IMG/VR virus record: IMGVR_UViG_3300037296_000261
Location: 1 to 37,712 of that record
DNA from: a virus
DNA length: 37,712 nucleotides
Reading direction: 5' to 3' (one strand)
How positions within the stretch are numbered: the first letter of the stretch is position 1; the number at the start of each line of letters is the position of its first letter. A program made the translations under genes and the position numbers. Under the pieces are notes generated by a model. The model was not told where the DNA came from, ran no database searches, and worked only from the letters and a program-made list of their open reading frames with translations. This document shows, piece by piece, positions 23,345 through 31,523 of the stretch.

Positions 23345-23455
23345 GTCCGCATACCTATCAAAATCGCGTTAAATTAGGGTGCAAGAGCAAGACACTAAAC
23401 AAAATTGGCTAAAAGCCGCTTTGCCTCGTGCATGCCGAGCTCCTGCAGGTGGAGC

Positions 23456-24346
23456 CTATTCTTTTATTTCTTCGTCGCTGTTTTCTGCTGTTTTCTCAAG
23501 TGCCTTCTGAACACGATCTTTCATCGTCTTTACGCCAGCGCCCGTTGGGTTTGCGGCTTCGGCACGATCACACAGAGTCACGCACTCGGCTAACTTGCCT
23601 TCACGTTCTTTGTGCTTAGCCAACATGGCCATGTTTTTACTGAGAACCAGCGGATGTAAATCCCACTCTTCAATCACCTGTTCGTTATCAATGAAACTGA
23701 CCAGATCGTCTAAATACGGGCTGGCGGTTTGTTCTGCTTTAAGTTGTGCATTTGCCCATTCGTAGACTTCGTCAGCGATAAAAGTGAGTAAGTTACGAGC
23801 AAATTTAGCGGGTAATTCGTTGGTGTTAGTGGCGACAAGATACGCGCCAATTTTTAAGGCGTTATCGATGTCGTTCACATCGAACAACCACACCATGACC
23901 TGTACGGCCACATCGTTCGGGTAGTTGTGGCCATCGGCCACATAGGCTTGTACAAAGGGCAAGTAGTTAGGTAAAAGGTCGAGCTTTAGTGCTTGTTTGT
24001 CTTCGATCACAGGCTTGGTTTTGATGCGTGCAACGTCCGTCGCCATCGCCGCTTGCAGTTGCTCAAATAAGTGTTTGCCAGCGCCAGGAATAGTCATGGT
24101 TGCGGTGCTGTCGTCACCACTCGCCATGTCTACACCAATCAGCGTTGGCTTTACGCCATACGCGTCTGGGTCGGCTTCTAACTGCTTGGCTTTTAGCACT
24201 GCGAGTTTGCCCATCTGTTTGCCTGCTACCAATATTTGCTTGGCGGCTTTAACCACGGGCTTTTCTGTTTTCGCATACGGGCTTGGCTTTCCAGCCTCTT
24301 TAGCCGCGTCAATCTGCGCTTGTTTAATCTGTTGTAGTGTTGCCAT
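23456..24346 (-). CDS. M: Terminase small subunit M
   Basis: The start at ATG 24346 (MATLQQIKQAQIDAAKEAGK) has GGAG seven bases upstream and gives 296 aa. A GTG at 24358 is in frame but has no ribosome site. The protein matches P2 GpM: the N-terminal KQAQIDAAKE... followed by ADGHNYPNDVAVQVMVWLFD, NAQLKAEQTASPYLDDLVSF and the C-terminal DRAEAANPTGAGVKTMKDRV. gpM recognises the packaging site and hands DNA to the large subunit P. It is separated from the capsid gene by a terminator-like hairpin. The C-terminal end is acidic. Confidence 0.9.
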   Translation of the reverse strand: MATLQQIKQAQIDAAKEAGKPSPYAKTEKPVVKAAKQILVAGKQMGKLAVLKAKQLEADPDAYGVKPTLIGVDMASGDDSTATMTIPGAGKHLFEQLQAAMATDVARIKTKPVIEDKQALKLDLLPNYLPFVQAYVADGHNYPNDVAVQVMVWLFDVNDIDNALKIGAYLVATNTNELPAKFARNLLTFIADEVYEWANAQLKAEQTASPYLDDLVSFIDNEQVIEEWDLHPLVLSKNMAMLAKHKEREGKLAECVTLCDRAEAANPTGAGVKTMKDRVQKALEKTAENSDEEIKE

Positions 24347-24366
24347 GTTGGTCTCCACCGATGTTT

Positions 24367-24398
24367 AAAAAAGACCCTAGCCAAAGGCGGGTAGGGTC
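24367..24398 (-). terminator. Terminator-like hairpin between capsid and small terminase
   Basis: On the minus strand GACCCTA (24398-24392) pairs with TAGGGTC (24379-24373), with an additional GCC/GGC inside, and a run of T (24372-24367) follows. It would stop part of transcription after the major capsid gene, so that capsid mRNA exceeds mRNA of the later genes. Confidence 0.65.
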
Positions 24399-24425
24399 AA
24401 AGGCATGTCCGTATGCGGCTTCTGC

Positions 24426-25460
24426 TTACGCCAAAGTGATACCTTCAATAAACGCCGCCATCTCTTCGTCTTCCACGACATAACCTTGGTTGGCGGAATT
24501 GAAGTCTTGAACCTCATTCAGTTCTGGCTTGTCTTTCTGTAATCGACGAACCGATGTGTCTTGGAAGTAAATAGACAGGTTATTCAGCGGTGTGACGAGC
24601 AATGAGCCATCAGGGAAAAACGGTGCGTACACGATCGGTAAATTGCCATACGCCTTAGTAATACGATTGGCCAACAGCGCTTTTTCAGTCGGTGTGTCGC
24701 CGTTCACTTCAAAATAGGTTTCTTCTTGTGAACTCAGAATGTCATCACCCACAATCACCACGAGGTCTTTGCGTTTGCGGTGGTAAATTGGCAGCATTTG
24801 CTTGGCTTGATGAACCAAAACATCCAAGTTCTTAATGCTGTCGCTACCCAATACGATAGGCACTTCTGCAGTGGCTTTTAGGTATTGCTGGCCATCTTCG
24901 AATTCACGTAGGAGTTGCAACCAGCCTTTGTTCAAGTCTTGAAGAAGCGGGTTCGCTTCTAAGTCAGTGAATGTCTCGGCACTAATGCCCGTCCAGCCGG
25001 TTTGCAGCATGTCGTCGCCAATAGAAGCGCGCACCATTTTCATGTATTTATCAGCAAAGTCTTTGAACTTAGACCAAGCATCGATTCTCGAATACTTCAG
25101 CGCCACATCAAATTCCGTATGGAAAAGCTCAAAACCTTTCGAATCGGTTTTAATTAGATGCTTAGGTTTACGTTCAACACCGCCATCGGTGTTGGTTCGG
25201 CCTGCAGATCGACCGCTTAGGCTCATACCGACTTTTTCGCCTTTGATGTCTCGAACACCAATGACATTGATTAGCGTCAAGAAGCTGTCGCCATGCTCAA
25301 CGATCTTTTCATACACGGTTTGCGCCACACTTGGCGTCGCGGAAAAATGCTGACCAACTGAAGGGTCGCGAGGTGTGACATTGAATGCTTCAGCTGTATC
25401 AGCAAAATGCTGATCCAGACGAGCACGGGATTCTGCACTTAAATGAGTGGGTGCGGACAT
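24426..25460 (-). CDS. N: Major capsid protein N
   Basis: This 344-aa protein matches P2 GpN (Phage_cap_P2): MSAPTHLSAESRARLDQHFA, VAQTVYEKIVEHGDSFLTLI, with the typical FHTEFDVALKYSRIDAWSKF and SIGDDMLQTGWTGISAETFT. It has an HK97-like fold. The scaffolding protease O, encoded 48 bp upstream, is expected to trim its N-terminus (about 30 residues in P2). A terminator-like hairpin follows the gene. Confidence 0.95.
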   Translation of the reverse strand: MSAPTHLSAESRARLDQHFADTAEAFNVTPRDPSVGQHFSATPSVAQTVYEKIVEHGDSFLTLINVIGVRDIKGEKVGMSLSGRSAGRTNTDGGVERKPKHLIKTDSKGFELFHTEFDVALKYSRIDAWSKFKDFADKYMKMVRASIGDDMLQTGWTGISAETFTDLEANPLLQDLNKGWLQLLREFEDGQQYLKATAEVPIVLGSDSIKNLDVLVHQAKQMLPIYHRKRKDLVVIVGDDILSSQEETYFEVNGDTPTEKALLANRITKAYGNLPIVYAPFFPDGSLLVTPLNNLSIYFQDTSVRRLQKDKPELNEVQDFNSANQGYVVEDEEMAAFIEGITLA

Positions 25461-25508
25461 GATCTTGTTCCTTTTAAAATGTGATGTCGTAAACGAAAAA
25501 GATGTGCC

Positions 25509-26414
25509 TTAAATACAGGCGCTTAGGTCTTTCCCGTCGCCGTCGTGTTCTCCACCGTTCGTGCCTAGTTGTTCTTTTGTTGCCGCTGTGAACTGTTCTG
25601 TCAGCGTGGTGAGTGCTGTTTGAAGTTGCGAAAACTCTTCTTTCGAAACACCGTTTTCCGGTTCATCTTTTGGCGGCGTACCTTGCTTATCCGTCAGCTC
25701 TTTCACTTTCGCTGTCAGTGCGATCACTTGCTCTTCCATCGTTGGCGCTTCGTTGCCTGCTGGCGCTTGTTCGCCTTCTGGGAAAGCGGTATTGAATCGT
25801 TTCGTTAGTGCCGTTAGGCCGTTTTGTAGTGCTTCAAATTGTTCTTTAGTCATCTCGGTTTCTTCCTGTGAGTCGTCAGAATCATCGTCGGGTTGGGTTT
25901 GGGATTTGAAAAAGCGGGCAATGGCCGCGAGTACGTTTTTCGCATCGCCTTCTTGCGCATCAAAGTAATGCGGGACTTGTTCGACGGTCTCTCCGACGAT
26001 CACCTCTTTTTCAACACGGGATAAATGGATCTCACTGGTCGCAACCGAAGCAGGCTCGTCTGTCGCGCCTAAGCCGCTAAGATAGGTCTTGCCCGATTTA
26101 CGGAAGTCAGGCCAAAGCTCCATCGAGAAAAACAGGCGTTGGCCCATCTTATTCATGTCTTTGTAATACTCATTGGCTTCAACTTGGCCATACATATCGG
26201 TACCGCCTTCGTCGTTCTTTTCAGCGCGAATGGCTATTACCTTGCCCAAGTTGAACCAACGCTTATGGTCTGGCCAAATCATCGTCGGGTAAAAGCCGGA
26301 ATTGAATGTCTCAACTGCATCAAGGATGTCTTGCTCCTTGATGATGCGACCATCAACCGTGTCGCCGCTGCGACCAAATCGATACCACTTTTCTTCTTTC
26401 TTGGGCTTCGCCAT
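25509..26414 (-). CDS. O: Capsid scaffolding protein and protease O
   Basis: This 301-aa protein matches P2 GpO. The N-terminal serine protease domain has the expected triad D21 (GDTVDGR), H50 (WPDHKRW) and S97 (LFFSMEL), close to P2 D19/H48/S107. The C-terminal scaffold part (about 170-290) is a charged, coiled-coil-rich stretch with two similar segments (KEQFEALQNGLTALTKRFN and KEEFSQLQTALTTLTEQFT). In P2 it directs N assembly and then cleaves itself and N. It is the first gene of the long late operon and is divergent from the large terminase gene. Confidence 0.93.
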   Translation of the reverse strand: MAKPKKEEKWYRFGRSGDTVDGRIIKEQDILDAVETFNSGFYPTMIWPDHKRWFNLGKVIAIRAEKNDEGGTDMYGQVEANEYYKDMNKMGQRLFFSMELWPDFRKSGKTYLSGLGATDEPASVATSEIHLSRVEKEVIVGETVEQVPHYFDAQEGDAKNVLAAIARFFKSQTQPDDDSDDSQEETEMTKEQFEALQNGLTALTKRFNTAFPEGEQAPAGNEAPTMEEQVIALTAKVKELTDKQGTPPKDEPENGVSKEEFSQLQTALTTLTEQFTAATKEQLGTNGGEHDGDGKDLSACI

Positions 26415-26624
26415 CGTTCAACCTTTTTGAGTTTATAAATCACCTAAAAAATGGTGCTTCTGTCTCTAATGTTGAAAATTCTAGGTGTTGAAAGGCGACG
26501 AATCAACGTCATGTTTTCCTTAAAATTCCTATATAAAACAAAAGGAAATTCACGGCATAGCAACACGTTAATTATGGAATTTTAACCCCTAAAATAGCGT
26601 CAAATGTAAAAATTAGGGGTTGGT
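26415..26624. promoter_or_regulatory. Divergent late promoter region (O/P)
   Basis: This 210-bp AT-rich gap separates the two late transcripts. It holds an inverted repeat TTTCCTT/AAGGAAA (26515-26521 and 26542-26548), which could be an activator site. A second one, AACCCCTAA/TTAGGGGTT (26584-26592 and 26613-26621), includes the terminase ribosome site. A weak -10 TATAAA for the minus strand lies about 25 bp before gene O. I found no exact TGT-N12-ACA box of the P2 Ogr type, so the site used here is unknown. Confidence 0.6.
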
Positions 26625-28430
26625 GTGGCAAAGACGTATTCGCCAGAAGTGAAAGAAGCCGCGAAACGGCTCTATATAAAAGGCTGGGCTATACAGGAAA
26701 TATCCAACGACACAGGGGTAGAGGTTCGCACGCTCTACAACTGGCGTGACGCTGGCACATGGGACCTATTTGCCCCACCCGACACCGTCGAGCAGGGTAT
26801 GGCTCGGCGTATAAACCTATTGGTAGAGAAAGACGACAAAACCAAAGCGGAAGTAGACGAGCTGGCGAAGCTTATCTCGGTGTTTGGGGATTTTCGTATC
26901 AAAACCGCGACAGCAGACAAGCTACAAGCCGAGGCCAAAGCCATTGCCAGTGGTGGGTATGCGTCGCCTGAATTGCCAAGTAGTGAAGGGAAATCACAAG
27001 GAGATAAAAAATCACGCGGTCGAGGCCGCAAAAAGACCGTAAAAAACGACATATCCAGCATCACCACAGACATGCTCGATGACGTGCGCAATAAGCTGTT
27101 TTTCCCATACCAAGAATATTGGTACCAGCGCAAAGAAGATCCACTTACCCGTCGTACTCGCATGATTCTAAAATCGCGGCAAATAGGTGCGACCTGGTAC
27201 TTTGCATTCGAAGCCCTAGACGACGCAATTCGTACCGGCGATAACCAGCTTTTTCTATCATCATCCCGTGACCAAGCCGAAGTCTTCAAAGCCTACATTA
27301 TTGCCTTTGCCATGGATCACTTTGAGGTCGAGTTAAAAGGTCAAGGCGTGATAACCCTGTCAAACGGTGCAGAACTACGCTTTTTATCCACAAACAGCCG
27401 CACGGCCAACTCGTACCACGGTCATCTTTATTGTGATGAAGTGTTCTGGATGCCCGACTTTGTGAAGCTATGGGACATGGCGTCTGGCATGTCGTCACAC
27501 AAGAAATGGCGACGCACCTTGTTCTCAGTACCATCGGCCACGTCTCACCCCGCTTACGAGATGTGGAATGGCAACAACTACAACGCCAAACTCGCAGAAT
27601 CCAAACGCATCAAATTCGACATAACGCACAAAAATTTAAAAGGCGGGTGTTTGGGTGCGGACAGGATGTGGCGTCAGATCGTCACCATAGAAGACGCAGA
27701 AGAAGGCGGTTGTGACCTGTTCGACATTGACGAATTAAGAGACGAAAACAGCACGCAGGCATTCGATAACAAATTTCTGTGCAAATGGATAGACGACGCC
27801 AACAGCGTGTTTACCCTCGCCACACTGCTTAAATGCATGGTCGACACCGAAACATGGACCGACTACCACAAAGACGCAGGCCAACCCTTTGGTAACCGAC
27901 CAGTGGCGATTGGCTACGACCCGTCGCGTACCACAGACAACGCCAGCCTCGCCTTATTGTCCATACCACTTGGTGCAAGTGATCCGTGGCGATTACTGAA
28001 AAAAGACTCATGGCGTGGGGTAAATTTCCAATGGCAAGCCGCGCGAATCAAAGAAGAATATGAGAAGCACAACGTCAAACACATAGGTATCGACGTGTCC
28101 GGCATTGGCCGAGGCGTGTTTGAACTTGTCGAGCAGTTTTACCGCCGTGTGACGCCCATAACCTACAGCGTGCAAACAAAAACCGAACTCGTCTTAAAAG
28201 CACTCGACCTCATTGAAAACGGGCGATTCAAATTCAGCGCAGGCGATAAAGAAGTCGCTCAGGCGTTCATGATGATCACCCAAACCGTAACAAAAACCGG
28301 ACAAATAACGTATGTGGCCAACCGATCCAACGCCACCGGCCATGCCGATGTCGCGTGGGCCATCATGCACGCATTCAACTACGAACCACTAGCACCCAGA
28401 CGCGGCACCACCGTGGCCTTTAGTGATTAA
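26625..28430 (+). CDS. P: Terminase large subunit P (ATPase and nuclease)
   Basis: This 601-aa packaging motor starts at GTG, with AGGGG five bases upstream. An N-terminal HTH (about 15-45: GWAIQEISNDTGVEVRTLYN) is typical of P2 GpP. The ATPase has a variant Walker A SRQIGAT (184-190) and a Walker B HGHLYCDEVFW (about 265-275). The nuclease part begins with PVAIGYDPSRTTDNASL (about 422-438) and later IGIDVSGIGRG. It is divergent from O and 30 bp before the portal gene. The ribosome site lies in the right arm of a 9-bp inverted repeat. Confidence 0.95.
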   Translation: MAKTYSPEVKEAAKRLYIKGWAIQEISNDTGVEVRTLYNWRDAGTWDLFAPPDTVEQGMARRINLLVEKDDKTKAEVDELAKLISVFGDFRIKTATADKLQAEAKAIASGGYASPELPSSEGKSQGDKKSRGRGRKKTVKNDISSITTDMLDDVRNKLFFPYQEYWYQRKEDPLTRRTRMILKSRQIGATWYFAFEALDDAIRTGDNQLFLSSSRDQAEVFKAYIIAFAMDHFEVELKGQGVITLSNGAELRFLSTNSRTANSYHGHLYCDEVFWMPDFVKLWDMASGMSSHKKWRRTLFSVPSATSHPAYEMWNGNNYNAKLAESKRIKFDITHKNLKGGCLGADRMWRQIVTIEDAEEGGCDLFDIDELRDENSTQAFDNKFLCKWIDDANSVFTLATLLKCMVDTETWTDYHKDAGQPFGNRPVAIGYDPSRTTDNASLALLSIPLGASDPWRLLKKDSWRGVNFQWQAARIKEEYEKHNVKHIGIDVSGIGRGVFELVEQFYRRVTPITYSVQTKTELVLKALDLIENGRFKFSAGDKEVAQAFMMITQTVTKTGQITYVANRSNATGHADVAWAIMHAFNYEPLAPRRGTTVAFSD

Positions 28431-28460
28431 AACAAGTCTAAATTAAAGGAAAATACCGAG

Positions 28461-29468
28461 ATGACAAAAGCAGCAGAAACCAAGGCCACAAAAAGCGCGA
28501 CTCACCTATTTGAATTTGGTGCACCAGAGCCAGTGCTCGGCAACCATGTCTCTGAATATTTAGGCGTGTACTTAGATACCATGGGTGAATACTACCGACC
28601 ACCAGTTTCCCTTACCGGCCTTGCCGATTTGATGAACGCCAACCCACACCACAACTCTATTCTGCATTTCAAAAAGAACATGGTGCTCAAATGGTTCAAG
28701 CCGTCGCCACTCATGACATACAACACCATGCAACGCCTCGCGTTAGACTACGCCGTGACAGGCATGATGTACTTTCAAGTGTTTCGTAATGGCTTTGGTA
28801 AAATCGTCCGTACCGCATGGCTACCTTCGCTCACCATGCGCCGTGGCCGTGAACAAGGTGTGTTCTTTCAGCTCAACAAAGACGGCAGTAAAACCGAGTT
28901 CAAAAAGGGGGAAGTGTTTCAGATAAACGAACCAGACTTAAAGCAATCCATCTATGGTGTACCAGAATATTTGGGTGGTATTCAGTCGGTGTTACTCAGC
29001 GAAGAGGCAGGGCTATTTCGTCGAAAATACTACTCAAACGGCGCACACATGGGTTACATACTCGTTACCAACGACGCAGATTTAGACGAAGAAACCGCCA
29101 AAGTCATACAGACAAAAGTACAGTCTTCAAAAGGACCAGGTAACTTCCGATCGCTGTTTTTAAACATCGGTAAATCCACCGCCAAAGAACCGGTGCAAAT
29201 CATCCCCGTGGGCGACATCGGCACCAAAGACGAATTCGAGCGGATAAAGAACATCACAAGAGACGAGATCCTTTCCATGCACCGCATGCAACCTGGCCTA
29301 TCCGGCATCATGCCAGAAACCAACGGCGGTTTTGGCGACATAGAAAAGATAATGCGGGTTTACCATGAACTGGAAGTCAGCGCCCTACAGCAACCGTTTT
29401 TAGAGATCAACCAGCACATAGGTGCTGGCGTGGTTAGCTTTAGAGAGCCTGTGTGGCTAAACCCTTAA
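28461..29468 (+). CDS. Q: Portal protein Q
   Basis: This 335-aa protein matches P2 GpQ (PBSX/HP1-type portal): PPVSLTGLADLMNANPHHNS, GMMYFQVFRNGFGKIVRTAW, QINEPDLKQSIYGVPEYLGG and DEILSMHRMQPGLSGIMPET. Twelve copies would form the entry vertex for DNA. The ribosome site AAAGGA is somewhat far from the ATG. Its last 29 nt overlap the end of a convergent accessory gene (29440-30006), which suggests that cargo was inserted directly behind it. Confidence 0.95.
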   Translation: MTKAAETKATKSATHLFEFGAPEPVLGNHVSEYLGVYLDTMGEYYRPPVSLTGLADLMNANPHHNSILHFKKNMVLKWFKPSPLMTYNTMQRLALDYAVTGMMYFQVFRNGFGKIVRTAWLPSLTMRRGREQGVFFQLNKDGSKTEFKKGEVFQINEPDLKQSIYGVPEYLGGIQSVLLSEEAGLFRRKYYSNGAHMGYILVTNDADLDEETAKVIQTKVQSSKGPGNFRSLFLNIGKSTAKEPVQIIPVGDIGTKDEFERIKNITRDEILSMHRMQPGLSGIMPETNGGFGDIEKIMRVYHELEVSALQQPFLEINQHIGAGVVSFREPVWLNP

Positions 29469-30006
29469 GCTTTCTGGTGTCTATGCTTTTTTGCGGGTTG
29501 CCATACATGTCTTGATATTCAATAAGAAGATCGATTCGGTCTAAATTTTTTTGAGTTACCTCTCTATTCTCTATAGGAGTATTAATAGATATTAGGCAAA
29601 TTGAATTGTTAGCACTGAGCATTATCGTATCTAAAAATGTAAAGTTCTCAATTATATTGCACAGTGTTAGACCAATTTTTTCAAGTGGTGCTGTTGAAGA
29701 CCCTTCACATAATTCCCCATCAATAAAATAATGAACTTTGTGTATTTGGGCTGGGCCTAAACCCATGTTTCGAATATTGGTTTCAAATTTAAAATCTCTA
29801 GAACCGAGATCTGGATTATTTACAGGTATCAGATTGATAAATGGTCTTACACTAATGATTGAATGTTGCCGAGTAAACCAAGCTTGCCAAAGTGTTATAA
29901 AAAAAACACACAAGGCTATGACAACACTTGATAATGCAATCCAATCTGAGGCTTGAAAGCTTTTGAAAAAGCATTCATAGACTACTGCGGCAGTCGTTTC
30001 AGGCAT
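29440..30006 (-). CDS. Membrane-anchored accessory protein of unknown function
   Basis: This 188-aa protein has one N-terminal membrane segment (about 20-42: DWIALSSVVIALCVFFITLW), a short basic linker (QAWFTRQHS) and a soluble beta-rich domain (about 50-188) with NIRNMGLGPAQIHKVHYFID and LIEYQDMYGNPQ. It is AT-richer than the phage structural genes and read against the portal gene, with which it overlaps by 29 nt at the 3' ends. AAGGAA precedes the ATG. Position directly after the portal, where related phages carry conversion or exclusion genes, suggests a moron. I do not recognise the family. Confidence 0.65.
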   Translation of the reverse strand: MPETTAAVVYECFFKSFQASDWIALSSVVIALCVFFITLWQAWFTRQHSIISVRPFINLIPVNNPDLGSRDFKFETNIRNMGLGPAQIHKVHYFIDGELCEGSSTAPLEKIGLTLCNIIENFTFLDTIMLSANNSICLISINTPIENREVTQKNLDRIDLLIEYQDMYGNPQKSIDTRKLKGLATQAL

Positions 30007-30024
30007 ATTTAATTCCTTTTAACT

Positions 30025-30054
30025 AAAAAAAACAGCCCTCTAAAAAAGGGGCTG
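30025..30054 (-). terminator. Rho-independent terminator after the 30061-30423 gene
   Basis: On the minus strand CAGCCC (30054-30049) pairs with GGGCTG (30038-30033), followed by eight T (30032-30025). It separates transcription of the 120-aa gene from the membrane-protein gene, so each of these accessory genes is an independent unit. Confidence 0.85.
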
Positions 30055-30060
30055 ATTTCA

Positions 30061-30423
30061 TTATTTTTTCAAATGGTCATAGAAAATAAGATCGTAATCT
30101 AGTTCTTTTTCAATGTAGTTGTAAAAGTCAGATCGGCTTCTAGGGTTAGTCAAATCGAAACAAGCTTTACACATGGCCTCAAGAGCTTTTTTCTTAGTTG
30201 TGTTTGGATCACCTTCTATAAACGGAGCTAAGTATTTATCGTAAATATATCGAAGTTCGTTGTAGTCTCCATTCTGGCCACAAGAAACACGAGGGCCGTC
30301 ATATTGTCCATTTGGCTTGTCATCTTTGTAATCGAAATAACTATTTATGTCTTCAATTGAGTTTACCGCCTTTATCTTGTCTTTAATCTCTTCCTTTTTT
30401 AAGTATTCTGGGAACGAATCCAT
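30061..30423 (-). CDS. Small accessory protein of unknown function
   Basis: This 120-aa protein is acidic, lysine-rich and soluble (MDSFPEYLKKEEIKDKIKAV, later LEAMCKACFDLTNPRSRSDF). The start has AAGGAAA six bases upstream and the gene has its own terminator, so it is an autonomous single-gene unit in the accessory region. The second half is helical. I do not recognise a family and see no catalytic pattern. It is a candidate moron, such as a host-interaction or anti-defence protein, by position only. Confidence 0.6.
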   Translation of the reverse strand: MDSFPEYLKKEEIKDKIKAVNSIEDINSYFDYKDDKPNGQYDGPRVSCGQNGDYNELRYIYDKYLAPFIEGDPNTTKKKALEAMCKACFDLTNPRSRSDFYNYIEKELDYDLIFYDHLKK

Positions 30424-30549
30424 AGCGGTTTCCTTATTTAAAATTAGAGTTTAAAAGTAGCAATAGATCTTCTGGAAGGCGAATCATTTTATAAACTATT
30501 TCATCCCCCTATTTTTTGCTAAAATATCCAAAACTTAGGGGATAACGCC

Positions 30550-30804
30550 ATGCGAGTCATTTGTCCACACTGCTACAGTAAAGCCTTGATCACGTCGTCG
30601 AACGTATTGTGTGAGACAGTGAAAGACTTGTATTGCCAATGTACCAACACCAAAGACTGTGGCGCCAGCTTTGTTTACAAGCTGAGCCATTCCCACGATC
30701 TAAACCCACCTCGACAAACTACCGTACAAATTGCCAGCGCCCTAATAAAAAGCCTGCCCCTCGAAGAAAGGCAGGCTCTGCAGCGCGATATGTTTGCTAG
30801 TTAA
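30550..30804 (+). CDS. ogr: Ogr/Delta-type zinc-finger late gene activator
   Basis: This 84-aa protein matches the Ogr/Delta family: MRVICPHCYSKALITSS with C5 and C8, then YCQCTNTKDCGASFVY with C31 and C37 forming the zinc site. In P2, Ogr turns on the four late promoters and contacts the RNA polymerase alpha subunit. Here it would act on the divergent O/P region. The 3' end overlaps the convergent gene by 4 nt and contains that gene's terminator. It lies beside the C4-like RNA-controlled operon, which may link immunity to late activation. Confidence 0.9.
   Translation: MRVICPHCYSKALITSSNVLCETVKDLYCQCTNTKDCGASFVYKLSHSHDLNPPRQTTVQIASALIKSLPLEERQALQRDMFAS
30747..30777 (-). terminator. Terminator of the RNA-controlled operon, inside ogr
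   Basis: On the minus strand AGCCTGCC (30777-30770) pairs perfectly with GGCAGGCT (30758-30751), followed by TTTTATT. It lies within the 3' coding end of ogr and 24 bp after the stop of the 30801-31088 gene. Its stem is GC-rich, so it should work well. Confidence 0.75.
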
Positions 30805-31088
30805 TGGCGTTCTTTATCGCTTGCATCTAACGCCGCGATGATCTTCCTTTGAGTCGACAATAAGCTGTATTCCACGCACTTCAACAAGCTACCAATCTGT
30901 TCGCCTGTTACACCTATATCGTCATCAATGGCATGGGCCGCCATCATTCCAAGCCCATCCAACGCATCGATCCCAAACGACATGTGGTGCATTTGGCGCT
31001 TAATCTCGTCGGAGGTGGTCATGTCCAAATTAACGCGGTCAAATTCCACGTCACCAGCCTCAATAGCATTATTGTTTGAATTATCCAT
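30801..31088 (-). CDS. Small acidic phage protein, second gene of RNA-controlled operon
   Basis: The start at 31088 (MDNSNNNAIEAGDVEFDRVN) has GAGGAG six bases upstream and gives 95 aa. A longer frame to 31157 overlaps the preceding gene. The protein is acidic, with two helical parts (SDEIKRQMHHMSFGIDALDG and GSLLKCVEYSLLSTQRKIIA). It starts 8 nt before the end of the 128-aa gene, so translation is coupled. It ends convergent with ogr (stops share four bases) and a terminator follows. I recognise no family. Similar small acidic genes occur near ogr in P2-like phages. Confidence 0.7.
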   Translation of the reverse strand: MDNSNNNAIEAGDVEFDRVNLDMTTSDEIKRQMHHMSFGIDALDGLGMMAAHAIDDDIGVTGEQIGSLLKCVEYSLLSTQRKIIAALDASDKERH

Positions 31089-31467
31089 GCTGTACTCCTC
31101 GCACGTTGTTAAATCCATTATTAGACACGATATGGCTAGCGCGTTGGCGGCTATCACCTTGTATTAACAGGGTTTTAAACCGAGGGTTAATCATTTGACC
31201 AGCGGAATCAATATCGTAATGGAACCAAACAGGAGCGTTGATCAGGTCGGGCAATAGGGTTGTGAGCTGTTGTGTTTGTCGGTCGGATAAACCGCCTAAG
31301 TGAAATGTCGTGCCATTGGCTAAGCGAACCAACAAAGGGTCTGCATCGTGCAGGTTAACCGCGACAATATGGCCAAGGCCAACTTGTGGAGAGGGTAAAG
31401 CGGAAAAGGTGCCGTTGGACGGAAAAAGGGCGTGGTGGTGCAGTGAACGAACAATAGCGTTATTCAT
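31081..31467 (-). CDS. Target gene of the C4-like RNA, unknown function
   Basis: This 128-aa protein (MNNAIVRSLHHHALFPSNGT) has no motif that I recognise. The central part HIVAVNLHDADPLLVRLANG and LPDLINAPVWFHYDIDSAGQ has a beta/alpha pattern. The leader directly before its ATG (TCAAAGAGA at 31485-31477, then AACCT) is complementary to the loop of the C4-like RNA upstream, and this leader also holds the only ribosome-site-like purines. By analogy with P1 c4/ant, the product would be something the prophage must keep silent, such as an antirepressor or lytic switch protein. That role is inferred from the control only. Confidence 0.7.
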   Translation of the reverse strand: MNNAIVRSLHHHALFPSNGTFSALPSPQVGLGHIVAVNLHDADPLLVRLANGTTFHLGGLSDRQTQQLTTLLPDLINAPVWFHYDIDSAGQMINPRFKTLLIQGDSRQRASHIVSNNGFNNVRGVQHG

Positions 31468-31485
31468 AGGTTTAAATCTCTTTGA
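31468..31485 (-). promoter_or_regulatory. Antisense target in the leader of the 128-aa gene
   Basis: TCAAAGAGA (31485-31477) is the exact reverse complement of TCTCTTTGA in the C4-like RNA loop (31561-31553). After a 4-nt bulge, AACCT (31472-31468) pairs with AGGTT at 31565-31561, which overlaps the first pairing by one base. Pairing would cover the purine-rich ribosome site nine bases before the ATG. Confidence 0.7.
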
Positions 31486-31504
31486 AAGAAGTTAAACCAC
31501 TACT

Positions 31505-31520
31505 CATGCTTCCAAACATG
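31505..31520 (-). promoter_or_regulatory. seqC-like hairpin, loop TTTGGAAG
   Basis: CATG (31520-31517) and CATG (31508-31505) enclose the loop TTTGGAAG (31516-31509). The same eight-base loop occurs at 31671-31664. Both are complementary over seven bases to CTTCCAA of the C4-like RNA (31547-31541). This is the geometry of seqA/seqB/seqC in phage P4 immunity. Confidence 0.7.
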
Positions 31521-31523
31521 GGT

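Noticed and set aside
23345-23455. Small gene or terminator between L and M
   Set aside because: No frame with a ribosome site; the only hairpin (GCTCC/GGAGC near 23440-23455) is short and without a T-run.
26415-26624. P2-type Ogr box TGT-N12-ACA in the O/P promoter region
   Set aside because: I tested the TGT occurrences in this gap and none has ACA at the right distance.
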